Of a stretch of 64,000 bases of DNA, positions 1 through 11,800 are shown in pieces. Source of the DNA: Ehretia macrophylla (Eukaryota; Streptophyta; Magnoliopsida; Boraginales; Ehretiaceae); NCBI GenBank assembly GCA_037974665.1, contig CM075771.1, positions 35,510,425-35,574,424 of the forward strand. The letters are read 5' to 3'. The notes beneath the pieces were generated by a model. That model did not search any database. It had not been told where the DNA came from and worked only from the letters and a program-made list of their open reading frames with translations. Positions within the stretch are counted from its first letter, which is position 1, and every line of letters starts with the position of its first letter. A program made the translations under genes and the position numbers.

Positions 1-254
1 ATCCTAACAAAGCAAATTACAGGGGTTATTTCAGTATTAGGATTGTATTAGTAAAGGTTTTCAATATTGTAGTACATGGAAGGGAATATGACGTATGAGT
101 CTTATAACCGCTATGACTCATATTGTTAATCTAAACTAATTACAAATATTACGACATCTTTTAATTGGTTATCAACATTTTATTTTCAAACTAATCTACG
201 TGATCACATATCAAAATGTTTCTTGAATAAGTCCAAGTGAGTCAAAACTTATTT

Positions 255-286
<32 letters not shown>

Positions 287-323
287 TAGAGTCTTAATCG
301 ATTTAATGGTCCAAGTGGGAGAA
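1..323 (+). mobile_element. Internal 3' part of a copia-type LTR element, cut by the window edge
   Basis: Non-coding, AT-rich sequence directly upstream of a purine-rich tract and an LTR-like block. It includes a (TA)n run at about 260-282. The order (non-coding tail, polypurine tract, LTR) suits the 3' end of a Ty1/copia element whose body lies left of the window. No pol residues are visible here, so the superfamily is inferred from the tract and LTR style only. Confidence 0.45.
312..323 (+). other. Polypurine tract of the copia-type element
   Basis: The purine-rich string CAAGTGGGAGAA abuts the sequence TGTAAACATAATC, which I take as the first bases of the LTR. A purine tract touching a TG start is the expected primer site for plus-strand synthesis. 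Confidence 0.5.
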
Positions 324-842
324 TGTAAACATAATCTCTGTTATTTGTGGACCAATAACCTTATTTTAGACTTGGACTTATCATTAAAGTATGCTGATAT
401 TACATTACCAATTGAAGATGATAAGACACTACATTATTACTTGGGAATTATGGACTATGATGGGTGGTATTTAATCTCATAATTATAGAATTTATTTAGT
501 GAAGTAGTGGATGACCTTATGCCTACTTTGGTATTGATTATGGCATAAATGGTGTGACTCTTGACCCTCTTTTCTCCTCTATAAAAGGGCACCAAATTCT
601 TGTAGTATAGGTGTGCTTCTTTGTAAGACTTATATCATATTACTACATACTCTTTTCCATCACTTAAGCTGGTGCCGTTTAGAGACAGACAAAAGAAGGA
701 AGTCAGGAACCTTTTGCAGTAATTCTGAATCATTTTACAGTAATTTTACAATCTTATTATGGCTAACAACAGTACATGTTATTTCAATCCTTTAAGTTAT
801 TATTTCCGCATTATTCTGAATATTATAGTGTTTATTCTAACA
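324..842 (+). repeat. Probable 3' LTR of a copia-type element
   Basis: A block of about 519 bp begins TGTAAACATAAT after the purine tract and ends ATTCTAACA, so it has TG...CA ends. A TATA-like string, CTATAAAAGGG, lies at about 579-589, followed by a short leader-like stretch, as expected in an LTR. The matching 5' LTR would lie outside the window. The right boundary rests only on the CA end. Confidence 0.45.
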
Positions 843-1720
843 TTTAAATTTTAGCTTTCAAATCTTGAGTAATAAATTAATTATTTATAAAAAAAGGATA
901 TTTTTAAAAATATTTTTTGGTAAACATGAGGATTAATCGATTTAGAAAATTGGTAAAAATCAAGTAATAATAGTTGAGTTTCTTTTTTCAGATTTTATTT
1001 GTAATTAAAGAATGTGATTGTGTTATTAATATAAAAACTTAATAATACAAATATTATTACATTTTGCTTGTCAAATTGTTTCAAGTATCTTCTTTTTTTT
1101 CGTCAATAAAGCATGATTCATCAACTTAAACACTTACATCATGGGACCAGACCAACCTAACTCAAGAAAAATAAGACAGACATGAGGCTTAAAATAACAC
1201 ATATTTAGGTAAGACGAAATTGTTAATAATATATTACTTAAATAAATATATAAAATAAATTTTCATCTAAGATTTAATAGTTGGTCCATTCTCAGTCTTG
1301 ATAAAGTCCATCAAAGATTTGACCTTTTTGAATTATATTTGTAACTCACTAGAGGCCCGGGAAAGGTGATCCTATTACAAGAATAGGTTTAGATACACTT
1401 GTTACAATTTTCACTACCCAAAAATAGAATATAATATTTTTCTATTTATTTTTATCTGTTAGAAAAAGAGAGAATTGAATCCTGGGTTACTAATGGTGGA
1501 ATACTGAGCAATCCGAAATTTTCTTTCAAGGGTGGCTTCCTTTAGTTTTGGTGTATTTCATGTAACAGATTTGTATAATCCTGAAATATGGGTAATACAA
1601 TGGACCAAACAAAGAAAATGACAAAGCCCAAAAAACAAGCCTTAGCGGAAAGAACACAACGGCTCGCACATATAGGCCCAAATCACAAACCCTATCGACA
1701 CATAGATCAGAAAGGATAGA
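843..1720. other. AT-rich intergenic stretch, no gene seen
   Basis: No open frame with recognisable protein, no RNA gene and no clear terminal repeat found in this interval. Confidence 0.6.
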
Positions 1721-1907
1721 TGTTACCTCGAGCCCAGAACCCGAGATTTACGAGTGAGACTAGTGTTGTAGGCATAACAAAATAACTACTTGGGCCTCCT
1801 TTTCTACTTGTCCAAACTGGTTAACTCAAGTTATTATTTATACCTACAACACTCACTTATAAATTACGTACACACACACTATCTCCACTGATGTGAAAAA
1901 TTATACA
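1721..1907 (-). repeat. TRIM 3' LTR
   Basis: Left copy of the TRIM direct repeat. It shares long blocks with 2096-2279, for example the shared GTGTTGTAGG and CAAGTTATT strings, with numerous substitutions between copies. This suggests an old insertion. Confidence 0.75.
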
Positions 1908-2095
1908 CACCCCCCGTTAGAGACCTGACGTCCTCTTCAGGGGTATACACACTCAGGATCAACCAAGCGCTGCATAATTCTAGATGTGGCTTTTACAGGT
2001 TTAAGAGGTGGTTTTCACCGCCTTCTTGGTGTAATACTTTGCCCCGTATAACACTTAACTCCCGCATTGACTAGTGACCGGCTCTGATACCATTC

Positions 2096-2279
2096 TGTCA
2101 TGTCCCAAACCCAGAACCCAAGCCTGCAAGCGAGACTGGTGTTGTAGGGATAAGAAAATAATTACTTATGTCTTTTTTTTACTGGTCGAAAATAATTAAC
2201 CCAAGTTATTCATTATATACATAACACCTATTTATAAATCATACATATACTCTATTTCTCACCAATGTGAAATATTACA
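2096..2279 (-). repeat. TRIM 5' LTR
   Basis: Right copy of the TRIM direct repeat. On the minus strand it ends next to the Met-tRNA primer site, so it is the 5' LTR. A TATA-like string (minus-strand TTTATAAATAGG) occurs near 2228-2239. Confidence 0.75.
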
Positions 2280-3240
2280 ATCGAAGAGAAAACACTAGCA
2301 GCAATGGCCACAAGTCCGATCCCGTCAGAACAAAGGTGGGCCACCAAGCCACCACTAACCCAAAAACTCCGTTAACGGCTACCATGACAAAGGACGTAGC
2401 ACACCAAATATCCCCGCAAAGAAGACCAAGACATCGACAGTCATTGGCAACACCAACAAAAAAAACTAAACATAAAGATGAGTTTAATGGGACTTATCAA
2501 CCTGGATAAGGATGAGCTAGATAAATTTGAAATTCAAATGGTCTAAACTCACCGAAAATTGAAAAGGGCTCCTTAAACCTTAGGCTTAAACATGTGACTA
2601 TAACGACCATGCTATCTCTTCTATACTAGAAGGGAAAACAAGAGGGGATGAAGGCATAAAACACGATTTACAAATGTGGGTTTGGAGGTTGACTCGAAGA
2701 AGGTCTATAAGATTTAATCTAGTAAGTAATTGGAAAAATGATCATATCATAAGGAAAATCTGAAATATACTATCATCCACCAAATTGGATACCAAACATC
2801 AATGTTACAACCAATTACTTAATTAATGACTGAATTTGCAATATCTATAACAATGACCTATTTCTAGATAGGATTCATTAGTTGTTTTTTTTTTTTATCA
2901 ATGCAATGATTTATAGTATTCAGACCCAAAAAAAAAAAAAAATCTATTAAGTCCGACGGCCTAACTCAATAGGCTCTTATAAACATTATAAAATCAACAT
3001 TAGGTGAATCAACCTGTCAAGCGATTGGACCCAACAATTTTTTCAATAAAAATCACATTCTAAATTGCTTGAAATCTGTTGACTTCGAAAAATGGAAAAT
3101 CTGAGGAAGATATAAATACATTAATGGCCATGGACCGACTTCTGACTAATATTTACCTCATACTGTAAAAACGAGGTTGATAGTCAATTTGAACACTGTA
3201 AAAATCCAAAAGTCAAATTCCAAATCCAAGCATTTTTCTC
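2280..3240. other. Intergenic stretch, no gene seen
   Basis: Mixed AT-rich spacer with two short homopolymer A/T runs. I see no reliable coding or repeat structure. An 80-codon frame at 2267-2509 overlaps the TRIM edge and lacks any recognisable domain. Confidence 0.55.
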
Positions 3241-3256
3241 TATCCTACTCGACAGT

Positions 3257-3283
3257 CACGTGCGGTCTGAGGTACGACGTCGT
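3257..3283 (+). promoter_or_regulatory. G-box and C-box-like pair upstream of AGG3-like gene
   Basis: CACGTG (3257-3262) is followed 11 bp later by the perfect palindrome ACGACGTCGT (3274-3283), which contains a GACGTC core. Both are known plant bZIP/bHLH binding cores. They sit just before a CT-rich stretch (about 3290-3360) that looks like a plant 5' leader, about 1 kb before the AGG3-like start codon. The link to that gene is inferred. Confidence 0.45.
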
Positions 3284-3289
3284 GCTTTT

Positions 3290-3432
3290 TCTCCTCTCTT
3301 CTCTCCTCTCCTCTCCTTCCTCCGCTCTCCCTCTCTCTCTCCCGCACCCCACCACTCTCTGCAAAACTCTGCAGCAAACAACACCATCGAGACTAACACC
3401 AAACCACAGTCACACACACACACACACACACC
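3290..3432 (+). repeat. CT-rich leader-like tract and CA microsatellite
   Basis: A pyrimidine-rich stretch (CTCTCCTC repeats) is followed by about nine CA units at 3413-3432. CT-rich tracts are common in plant 5' untranslated leaders. This may be the first non-coding exon of the downstream AGG3-like gene, with an unannotated leader intron before 4309. Confidence 0.4.
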
Positions 3433-4308
3433 AGCTCTTACTTTAACGTCTCAATTTTTTCTTCCTTTCCTCTACTACTACTTCTTCTACTATGTCCTAC
3501 CAACATCTAACTCTTGTTGCAGCCTTTTCTATCATCATCACTAGTAGCATCACTTTCAATATCTTGTCTTCTAACCCTATTGCATATCTCGTCACAATTG
3601 CAATAATTACTCACTTTTCAGCCTTGCCATTAAGGAAAAAAAAAATCTTGGTTCATCATACTTTTTTATTTTTCCTTTTCTTTTTGAGGTAAATAGGTGC
3701 ATGAAATAAATGAATCATTCATATATCCCATGCATGCATTTATATTTATGCTTTAACTCAGTGTGTGTTGTGTGTGTACATGTTTAACATTTTATTGTAT
3801 AGATAGTCATGTCACTAGGACAACACCATGCTAGTTGTTATATGTAGGCGGTAAAACTTCTAGGGGGTTACCGCCTGCAGTTGCCTTCTGTACGTGTCTG
3901 GACCCTTTCAGAAACGAAAATCAAATTTAAAACTTTTAATAATAACACGTAATTTTTCTACCATTTCACCTAAACTCTTGCGTATGTCTGAACCCTTTAG
4001 TTATCCCAAAGAGTCTGACTGTCCACTCAGTTATTATTAATTCCTCTGTGTCTTCTGATTTCCATACCTACCTGCCCTCACCCACACCCCCTTCTGTGCG
4101 TGTGTAAATACATGTTTTCACCTTGTAAGCATAATAATGTACTGCTAGTGTACTACCCTATTCAGCTACTATTTTAATGGGGTCACTTGATAGCTGTTAC
4201 TTTTACTAGTAGTAAATTTTATGTACTTTTTGGTGGGACACGCATGAATATGTAAAAAGAGGAAGGATTGTGCTGCTGAATCTTGGTGGTAGCTAGATTT
4301 GAGTGACA

Positions 4309-7300
4309 ATGGCTGCTGGTTCTGGAGGGACTTCATGGGTTCCATCATTGCCACCACCAAGGCCTAAGTCGCCTCCTCAGTATCCTGACTTGTATGGGAA
4401 GCGTCGAGAGCTAGCCAAGGTTCAGATGCTTGAGAGAGAAATTGGTTTTCTTCAGGCAAGTCTTTTGTTGTTTCATTTGGTCTAATTTTAGAAGTCTTTT
4501 GTTGTTCAATTCGAGGAGTAAGGCTCGTGAATGATCACCCTATTAGAGGCACATCCCATTCATACACAGACCGCGATTGTCTTGAGCGATCAGGTCGTTT
4601 TGAAGTGTGTGTTTTTTCCCCCAATTTGAGAATCATTGTTGTTTAATTAAGGCTATTTTAGCAAGCTTTTTTTGTTGATAAAAAAAGGGCTTGTCAGATG
4701 TTCATTACAATATTTTCAACATCGCTGAAACTGGACTAGTGTGCTAGCAGGAATTTAGAAAGTAGCTACTGTGTTAATGCTTGGACCACCATTTTAAGTA
4801 GTCTTTTATAAAATAAAAAAATGGAATAGAGTGCTGACTTGCTAACTAAAAAAAGACCTTGAAAATCTCATACTCTTATATATTGTTGCTCAAGATTCTC
4901 TGATGGGACTTCTGAGGTCTTAGATTTTAGCAGACCTCTTTTTGTGTAGTGCTATGTATAGCAGAAGTTTCCAGACCAAGAAAAGAAAGAACCAAATGCA
5001 ATGTGAAAAGAAGACCTACTCTACTTAGTAATAATTGATTTTAAGATGGAAGTTGGGTGGTCATTTAATACAAGAGTTTCCATCTTTTGTTCTAGATGAA
5101 ACAACTATTTTTGTGGTCATAGTGGTCTAGAATTGGAAGCCATAAAAAACATATACTATCTGTTTGTATTACCTGTAATCTTTGAGCAGGGGTGGATTTA
5201 ATTATATGAGTAGATTTTTTTTTTTTTTTTTTTCAGTAGAGACTAATTAATTTTTTAAAGTAAAGATACATATATATCTTTTTCCTTTTTTTTTAAGAAA
5301 TATATAGAATTTTTAATATTTTGCTGCCTCAAATGGAGGCTGGAACCCCTACTGACCCCCAAGTGCATCCGCCTCTGCCTTTGAGTAAAGCGTGGCCGTG
5401 AGCATGTTAATCAATTGGTAAATTTATGAGCAAGGAGTAACACTCTTCAGCTCAAAATTTTTTCCCGAGTAAATGGTGGTTCACATGGCAAGATATCTAG
5501 AGTTTCTCAATATCCTCATTTACATTCTATATGTTTGGGCATTGCACTCCTAGAAATTCCAATTTGAAATGCCCTCAAGAATCCTAACTTTGTGGTCCCT
5601 TTGCAACAAATTTCCTATTTCTTTTTTGTAAGGATCATACAAATGAATCCCCTGGCTTGGGTATCCCGACGTGTTTGTTTTTCAACAAACCAAAAATCCG
5701 CTGAAGCTGGTTTGACAAGAAGAAACAACCTATTCTGGTGATCGAGAAACTAGTCATTCAAGGACATAAATATTGTATGACCTTAAAGCATTAAATTTGT
5801 TCTAATGAATATAGAGACGATAAAGACAACAATCAGAAGTTAGTTTTCTTCAAGGATTCTGTAGACTGCCAGGGGCCATTGGTCTTTCTTCAATAAATCA
5901 AGTGTATCCATCTAGATTTTTTGACGGTATGATCTAGAATATAGAGATAGACACCTTTTTTTTTTGGCTAAATAATCTAGAGATAGACACTTTTGAAGTG
6001 GAATTTGGATCATATTGTTACTCTGAAGCTTCTGAAAGATCAATGGGAGTGCAGATGTCGAAATATCTCATTTATATAAAATGTTTAACCAATCCAGTTG
6101 CAGAGTTATGCCGTGTACGTACTTTGTCTAATTTGTTTCCTCTTGAATTTGTCTGCTCTGCTTATATTTCACGTTATATTACTTGAGGTGGCAATATTCC
6201 TCCCAATAATTTTCTTGATGATCAAGCATTCCAAAACAGCACGAGTTAAGACAAAGCTTAGTTTTCGTGATTTATCTTAGTTGGGCAACAAAAAATTTTT
6301 ATAGGGTTTTAGTTGATCTCATTGAAGAAAGTTGTTGTGAACAGGAAGAACTAAAATTTGTTGAAGGCGTTCCACCTGCTTTGCGGTCCTGTAAACAGTA
6401 TGTAAATTCTTTTGTGAATCCATTGCAGTACAAATTACTTGTTTGTGGTGAAGGATTCAACATTGATTTAATTATTGTCAGTTTTCTCTTTCCTCTCAAA
6501 TGTTTTCACTGTTTGACTAACATGTTTTGATGAACTTAACGATTTGTAAGGGTCGCAGATTTTGTGGTCACAAACTCAGACCCCCTTATACTGAGGTAAG
6601 AAATCGACCAAAAAACTTTCCCAATACATTCACCAATGATTTTGAACTTACATGTCTCTCCCTCTTCTTGCAGGACGAAAAAGAAGAGAAGATATTGTCG
6701 TTTCTGGAAATGGCTCTGGTACTTTCTTCTTACCCGTCATTTGTTGTTCTACATGTAATAAACCGAAGACCATGAAGCTTTTACAATCTGACTTTGCTAA
6801 CTAATGTATACTAGTAGCTACATTTCAACAAAATCTATGTTGGCTTGCAGCTTCAATTGCTTCCTTGCATTTTAAATACAAATTGTACCTACTTTTGTTT
6901 CTCTAAGCACCTCAGTTCCATCGATGACTCTGAGAAACAATAGGCTAATTGATGAAATGCTAGGTTAATGAAAATTCGAATATGTCCTGTGGCCTCTGGA
7001 TGAGAGTTTCCGGGTTCTCAGACTTAATACAGGATGATGCATGCATATTTCGTTCTTACTGTTTGTGAACCTGCGTATCGTGCACAAGATTATTGAATAG
7101 ATTTTCATCCTTGTCAATGCAGCGGAATGTCCTGTTTCAACTTCTCATGGATTTGCTGCTGTAAGTGTTCAACACCACATCTCAAGATGCCTCAGTGCTG
7201 TCACTGTAATTTCTGTACCTGCCAATCATGCTGCGATTGTTCAATACCCGAGTGCCATTGTTGCTCTTGGCCGCATTGCCATTGTTGCTCTTGGCCACAT

Positions 7301-7474
7301 TGCAAATGCTTAAAGAAGTGCAAATGCGGTCTGATATGTTGCATCCCGAAATGTCTTTCGTGCTCAGACTGTTCTTGCAATAGATGCACTTTCTCTTGTC
7401 CTAGATGTCCAAAGGTAAAATGTTCTTGCTGTTGTACAAAAAATTGCTGCTACCCTTGCTACTTTTGTTACTAA
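4309..7474 (+). CDS. AGG3: Class III heterotrimeric G-protein gamma subunit (AGG3/GS3/DEP1 type)
   Basis: Five exons join in one frame: 4309-4455, 6345-6397, 6551-6595, 6674-6718 and 7123-7474 (642 nt, 213 aa). Residues 1-30 are Pro/Gly rich. Residues about 28-100 form the G-gamma-like coil that binds G-beta ([19 protein letters not shown], then [18 protein letters not shown]), followed by the conserved DPLI box and a basic KKKRRYC stretch ending FWKWLCG. The last 115 residues contain 40 Cys, the hallmark tail of plant class III gammas. Arabidopsis AGG3 is about 250 aa, so the tail is somewhat short. The ATG at 4309 is preferred over an in-frame GTG two codons upstream because plant translation starts at ATG. 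Intron 1 (4456-6344) uses a GC donor. The family controls organ size, stress and ABA responses at the plasma membrane. Confidence 0.93.
4456..6344 (+). other. AGG3-like intron 1, GC-AG type
   Basis: Exon 1 ends CTTCAG and is followed by GCAAGT. This matches the strong consensus of the rare GC donors rather than GT. The acceptor is GTGAACAG at 6344. Joining at these points gives FLQ-EELKF, the conserved gamma-subunit order. The 1.9-kb intron holds poly-T tracts and no recognisable gene. Confidence 0.85.
7253..7300 (+). repeat. 24-bp tandem duplication in the Cys-rich tail
   Basis: Two adjacent 24-bp units (7253-7276 and 7277-7300) differ at one base (CCGCAT against CCACAT). They encode a doubled CHCCSWPH peptide. 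The duplication keeps the frame and adds eight residues with three Cys. Confidence 0.9.
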
Positions 7475-8881
7475 TATATTACGTCTATAATTCTAAATCG
7501 AAGCCTAGTTTTCCAATATCCCATAATCTATATGTTAACTTCAATTTCTCTCTCGAACATCGGCCTCTCTTCTGTCGCTTTTTACATTCTTTTACACTTG
7601 ATGTGCGTACAAATTGCTCGAGTAACTGTTACTTGATCTTGAAACTAGTACGGGAATGTAACACCGGCGTGCAGGAACTATAGAGATTGAGTAAGAGTTG
7701 ATCTTTTGTATGCATTTTATGCTTGTAAAGAAAAAATTTCAGTTTTCTCTTCCACCCGGAGTTCTCACTTTTCCCTTTTCTCTTTTTCCTCTCCCTAATG
7801 TATTATGACCTGTTATCCAAGCCCTCCTAAATCAGCAAATAAAATGTCTTTTAGGTTCATTGCCACAATTGGAAAACTCTTGAAAACGTTACAATCGGAT
7901 GGATTTAGCCGAGTGTGGCGCTATAACCCACAAGTGCGTGGGGTTCACTCTCCATTGAGCTGGTCATCTGGTTGTGACATTTTCAAGCATTTTCCCACAA
8001 TATTGTTGGGGAATGCTTGCCTTTCATCCTCTTTGAGGCTAGGGGCAGACATACCTTGAGCACATACTCTAATTCACGTTGATCCTAATCTTTTTTTAGT
8101 ATAAAAGTATTTTTAGAGAATTTTAGTCCCAAAAATAAAGTTTTCTTGGAAAAAAAAAATTGCACGAGTATTAAATTGTAAGTTATGAAACCGACACTCT
8201 ATTATTAGCGAAAGAGTTCTTCCTTTGGAGGTGAAAAGGAAGAAAAGAAATTGGCTGGGCAACTACTCTTTCATTTTGAAGCATAGGCTTATACATCAAC
8301 TACTGTCCATGTACGATCTATACTAGATGTAACCAACTACTCATTCTACCTTTGTGATTGAGTTAAATGATGGGCTAGAATTAACAAATGCAATTGGAAG
8401 ATTCACTTTGCTTGTACTCGTTCAAGCAATGTTGTATTCTTCGCATCGAAGAACGATTGATACTCTTACGGAACAAAAGCGATTTCCTTTTTTGGCTCCT
8501 ATTTTGTGTAGCCTCAATTACTATACTAATTTAGAATTAGAATAGGATGCCATAGGCCACAACTTTTGACTCTTTAAGCAGAGCAAATGTAATTGGTACA
8601 TTATTGACATGCATCAATTAACACAGCAAACAAACGAGTTTCACCTATAATTCAGGTAAAGTTCCACTGCAGATAACAAAAGATGAACTGATACACCGTT
8701 GAGGATTTTATCCTCTCCTCGTTTAAGTTGAGATTTTCTACACCCAAATGAATCCTGGTATGTTCTTGTACCAGAATCATTTGTTGTTGTCATCACTGAT
8801 CTATGCTATGCTAAAACATCACAAGATGTAAAATGCGCTCAGCTAGTCAGCATTGTTTCCAGGCAGCTATGGAATTCGGTC
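7475..8881. other. Convergent spacer between AGG3-like and SBT1.8-like genes
   Basis: Both genes end towards this interval, so it should hold both 3' untranslated regions and poly(A) sites. I see no further gene. Short open frames at 7805-8059 and 8354-8545 lack recognisable domains. Confidence 0.6.
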
Positions 8882-11800
8882 TTAAAACCAACGATTCCAG
8901 GTGAAAGCAACAGGGCTCCTGACTTGGTGTTGGGCGTTGTTCCAGGAGATTGAGCCGAACGCGTTGCTAGCTGCTCCGCCCTTTGACACGAATGTGACCG
9001 TGTAGCGCTGTTTGTCTCCTACATTCCGGAAAACAAGTCTGGATGGCTTTATGCTTACACCGACTGATGGTGGTGCTTCGATGGCTACTTGATAAACGGA
9101 TCCTGCAGCTCCCACGTTTGTCAGTTCACGTGTGTATCTTACAATCTTCGACCTGCCAAACACGACCGAGAATGATGGGTAGTTAAGCTGGCCAGCATCG
9201 GAGAATTTCCTTGAACAACTAACATTTGCTCGCTTAACGATCATCTGTAGATGCTCAACGGTGTAGTCTAACGAGCAAAGGAATGCAATGTAGTCTGCTG
9301 GTGTAATGTCGTATACAAGCCCTGGAGAGAGAGCCTTGTTTGGATCGACATGACCGGCACCATGCGCAAATGGAGTAGAAACCGTTCCACCAGCAGCATC
9401 GCGAAGGGGTGAATTGGTGTTGTCATGGGTGTAAGCAGTGGTCATGAGGGCAGACTTGATCGCGCTGGGGCTCCATTCTGGATGTGCAGCCTTGAGCAAT
9501 GCTGCTAGCCCGCTAATGTGAGGGCATGACATGGATGTACCTGCAAATTCCCGTCATAATTGAAACAAAGTCAGTTCAACAAATTACAGATTTTTCTTCA
9601 AAACGGTTGTTGTTTATAAGACTCGATCTTCAGTTACACTATCATAAAAAGGTAAAAAGTCTAATAATCTCAACGCTGCCCGTGATTGTAAGACGTGTTT
9701 GTTTTTATGGAATGCATCATAAATGAACCAAGTCATGTCATTTTCAAGATTGACCAGATCTCATTGAACAATTTTAGGTGGGGCAAATGCACCAAATTTG
9801 TTTAATTCAATGAAAACAGACTTTATGCTTAATTTGTATATTGTGTAGTAGGACCAGTCTATAATTGCTGCGCAGGACCCATAAAAGGAATCACGCGCTG
9901 AGTCTAAGTATGAGTAAGATCCGACACTGGACCATATGGCAAGATATACTACAATAAGCTCGTGCGAAGTATGTATACTTTTATTATATGGTGTAGGGTA
10001 ACATTCAAACTTTGATGCTTTAAATTAAATACAACATATGGCGCACGTTAAGGTGTGCAGCGAAATCGTCAGTCATTCCAAACCGCCTAATTCAATCCAA
10101 ATTAATCAATTTTTGACGATTTCTTAAAAGTTTGGTTGATTATAATTTAAGGTTTCATAAGAACCAATCATATAGTTTAGTTTATGGTTTTTACCATCAA
10201 AACCAGTAAACTCAAACCCGAAGGTTTACTATATATTATATATATATAATATACAGCTATAAGTTAAACGAATGTATGATTTGACTTGGATAGTTTGGTT
10301 TTTTCATATGTATTAGTTTAATTTGGGTAGTTTTGATAAGTGTATGATTTGATTTTGGTTTAACCGAAGGTATTGGTTCGATTCAGAAAATATATTTTAA
10401 ATCACTCAAACCGACCCATACACATCTCTAGCGCATATTATCATTCACTACATAAATAATTATTTGATGAGGTATGTAATCTTTACGAAATCCTTATAGT
10501 TTTGCTTGTAAATAATATATCATAAAAATCTGAGTTTAAATCTTGATTTTATTCATTAAATCAAATCTTTAAATATTCCTAATTGGTAAAACTTTGAGCT
10601 CTCGCCATGTGCCACCACACCCCCCTAAATTATTTAACTACAATTCTTTTATCGTGTTAATACAACTTAACGTGCACTTTTAAATTGATCAATAATTTCA
10701 CTCCAAGGAGAAATTAAAGCACTATCATCACACTACATTAATAGTCTAACATCTTAACGTGCATTTTTAAATTGATCAATAATATAAATATAACGTGCAC
10801 TTTTAAATTACTCAATAATAGTACATCTTAACGTTCTAGTAAAGTGTGATACCTTCTAGGCAAAACTTTAATATTAAAAGTCTATCAACGTTTATAATAC
10901 ACTATACGGAAAATACTTTTATCAATTCAGATTAATATTGTTAATCTTTTACATATTAGTAGGATTCACACGGTTATGCTTTATTATATACTCAAAGCTG
11001 AAAACGCATCTAGGGCTCCGTTTGTTTGCCGTAAAATAACTTATTTGTGTAAAATACTTTCCGTGAAAAATATTTTCCTGAAAAATAAAATATTTTACAA
11101 ATCTTTGTTTGTTTGCCATAAAATAATTTGTTAGGAGAAAATATTTTTCTGAAAAATAAATTACTGAAAAATATTTTATGATGTTTGGATGTATCGTGAG
11201 TTCCGTAAAATGTTTTCTCCCAAAGTCCCGTAAAACATTTTACAAAATTTTGTACTAGCCGCAATTATTGACCGGAAAATATTTTACAGTTGACTAATTT
11301 TACTAATTTTACAGTATTACAAAACACCGTAAAATTAAGAAAAAACAGCCGTAATTTTTAATCGAAAAACATTTTACGGTTAATTAATTTTCAGATGTTA
11401 CCAAATATTGTAAAATCTGAAAAATACTTTTCAAGAAAATATTTTACGGCAAACAAACGGAGCCTTAGATCTATATGAAAACTATAAAAAATTGAAAAAA
11501 TATAGAAAGAGAACATAAAATATGAATTGAAATATAGCCGTTAGAATGCTTACCAGACATGATGTTGAACTGAGTCCTCCTTGTGTCCTTCTGAAGCCCA
11601 GTGGGCCCAACAGCCTCAGACCAAGCAGCTAAAATGTTGACTCCGGGCCCAATCACGTCAGGCTTCAAGATCTGTGGTGTCACCGTATTGGGCCCTCTTG
11701 AACTAAATGCTGCCACAACCGGCGACGGCTTAACATTGACCACCGTGCCACCGAAGCTGAGCACCGCGACCGGATTCTTCTCTGTCCTGACATACTCCCT

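Larger units (their letters stand above)
1721..2279 (-). mobile_element. TRIM (miniature LTR retrotransposon)
   Basis: Two direct repeats of about 187 bp (1721-1907) and 184 bp (2096-2279) flank only about 188 bp. Both repeats have TG...CA ends. On the minus strand the internal part begins with TGGTATCAGAGCC (2080-2092), the classic initiator-Met tRNA primer site. It ends in a G-run next to the left LTR, read as a polypurine tract (1908-1915). The flanking pentamers are ATAGA and ATCGA, a target-site duplication with one mismatch. There is no coding capacity. LTR + primer site + purine tract + LTR in under 600 bp fits the TRIM class. Confidence 0.8.
9541..11553 (-). other. Intron of the SBT1.8-like gene
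   Basis: The donor is G|GTAAGC at 11553 and the acceptor TTTGCAG at 9541. It joins codon halves into MSGTSMS. Within its 2.0 kb sit a hAT-like MITE (10049-10430) and a foldback MITE (11013-11464). The rest is AT-rich. Confidence 0.9.

Noticed and set aside
2267..2509. 80-codon frame
   Set aside because: Basic low-information sequence, overlaps the TRIM edge, and no recognisable domain or splice context.
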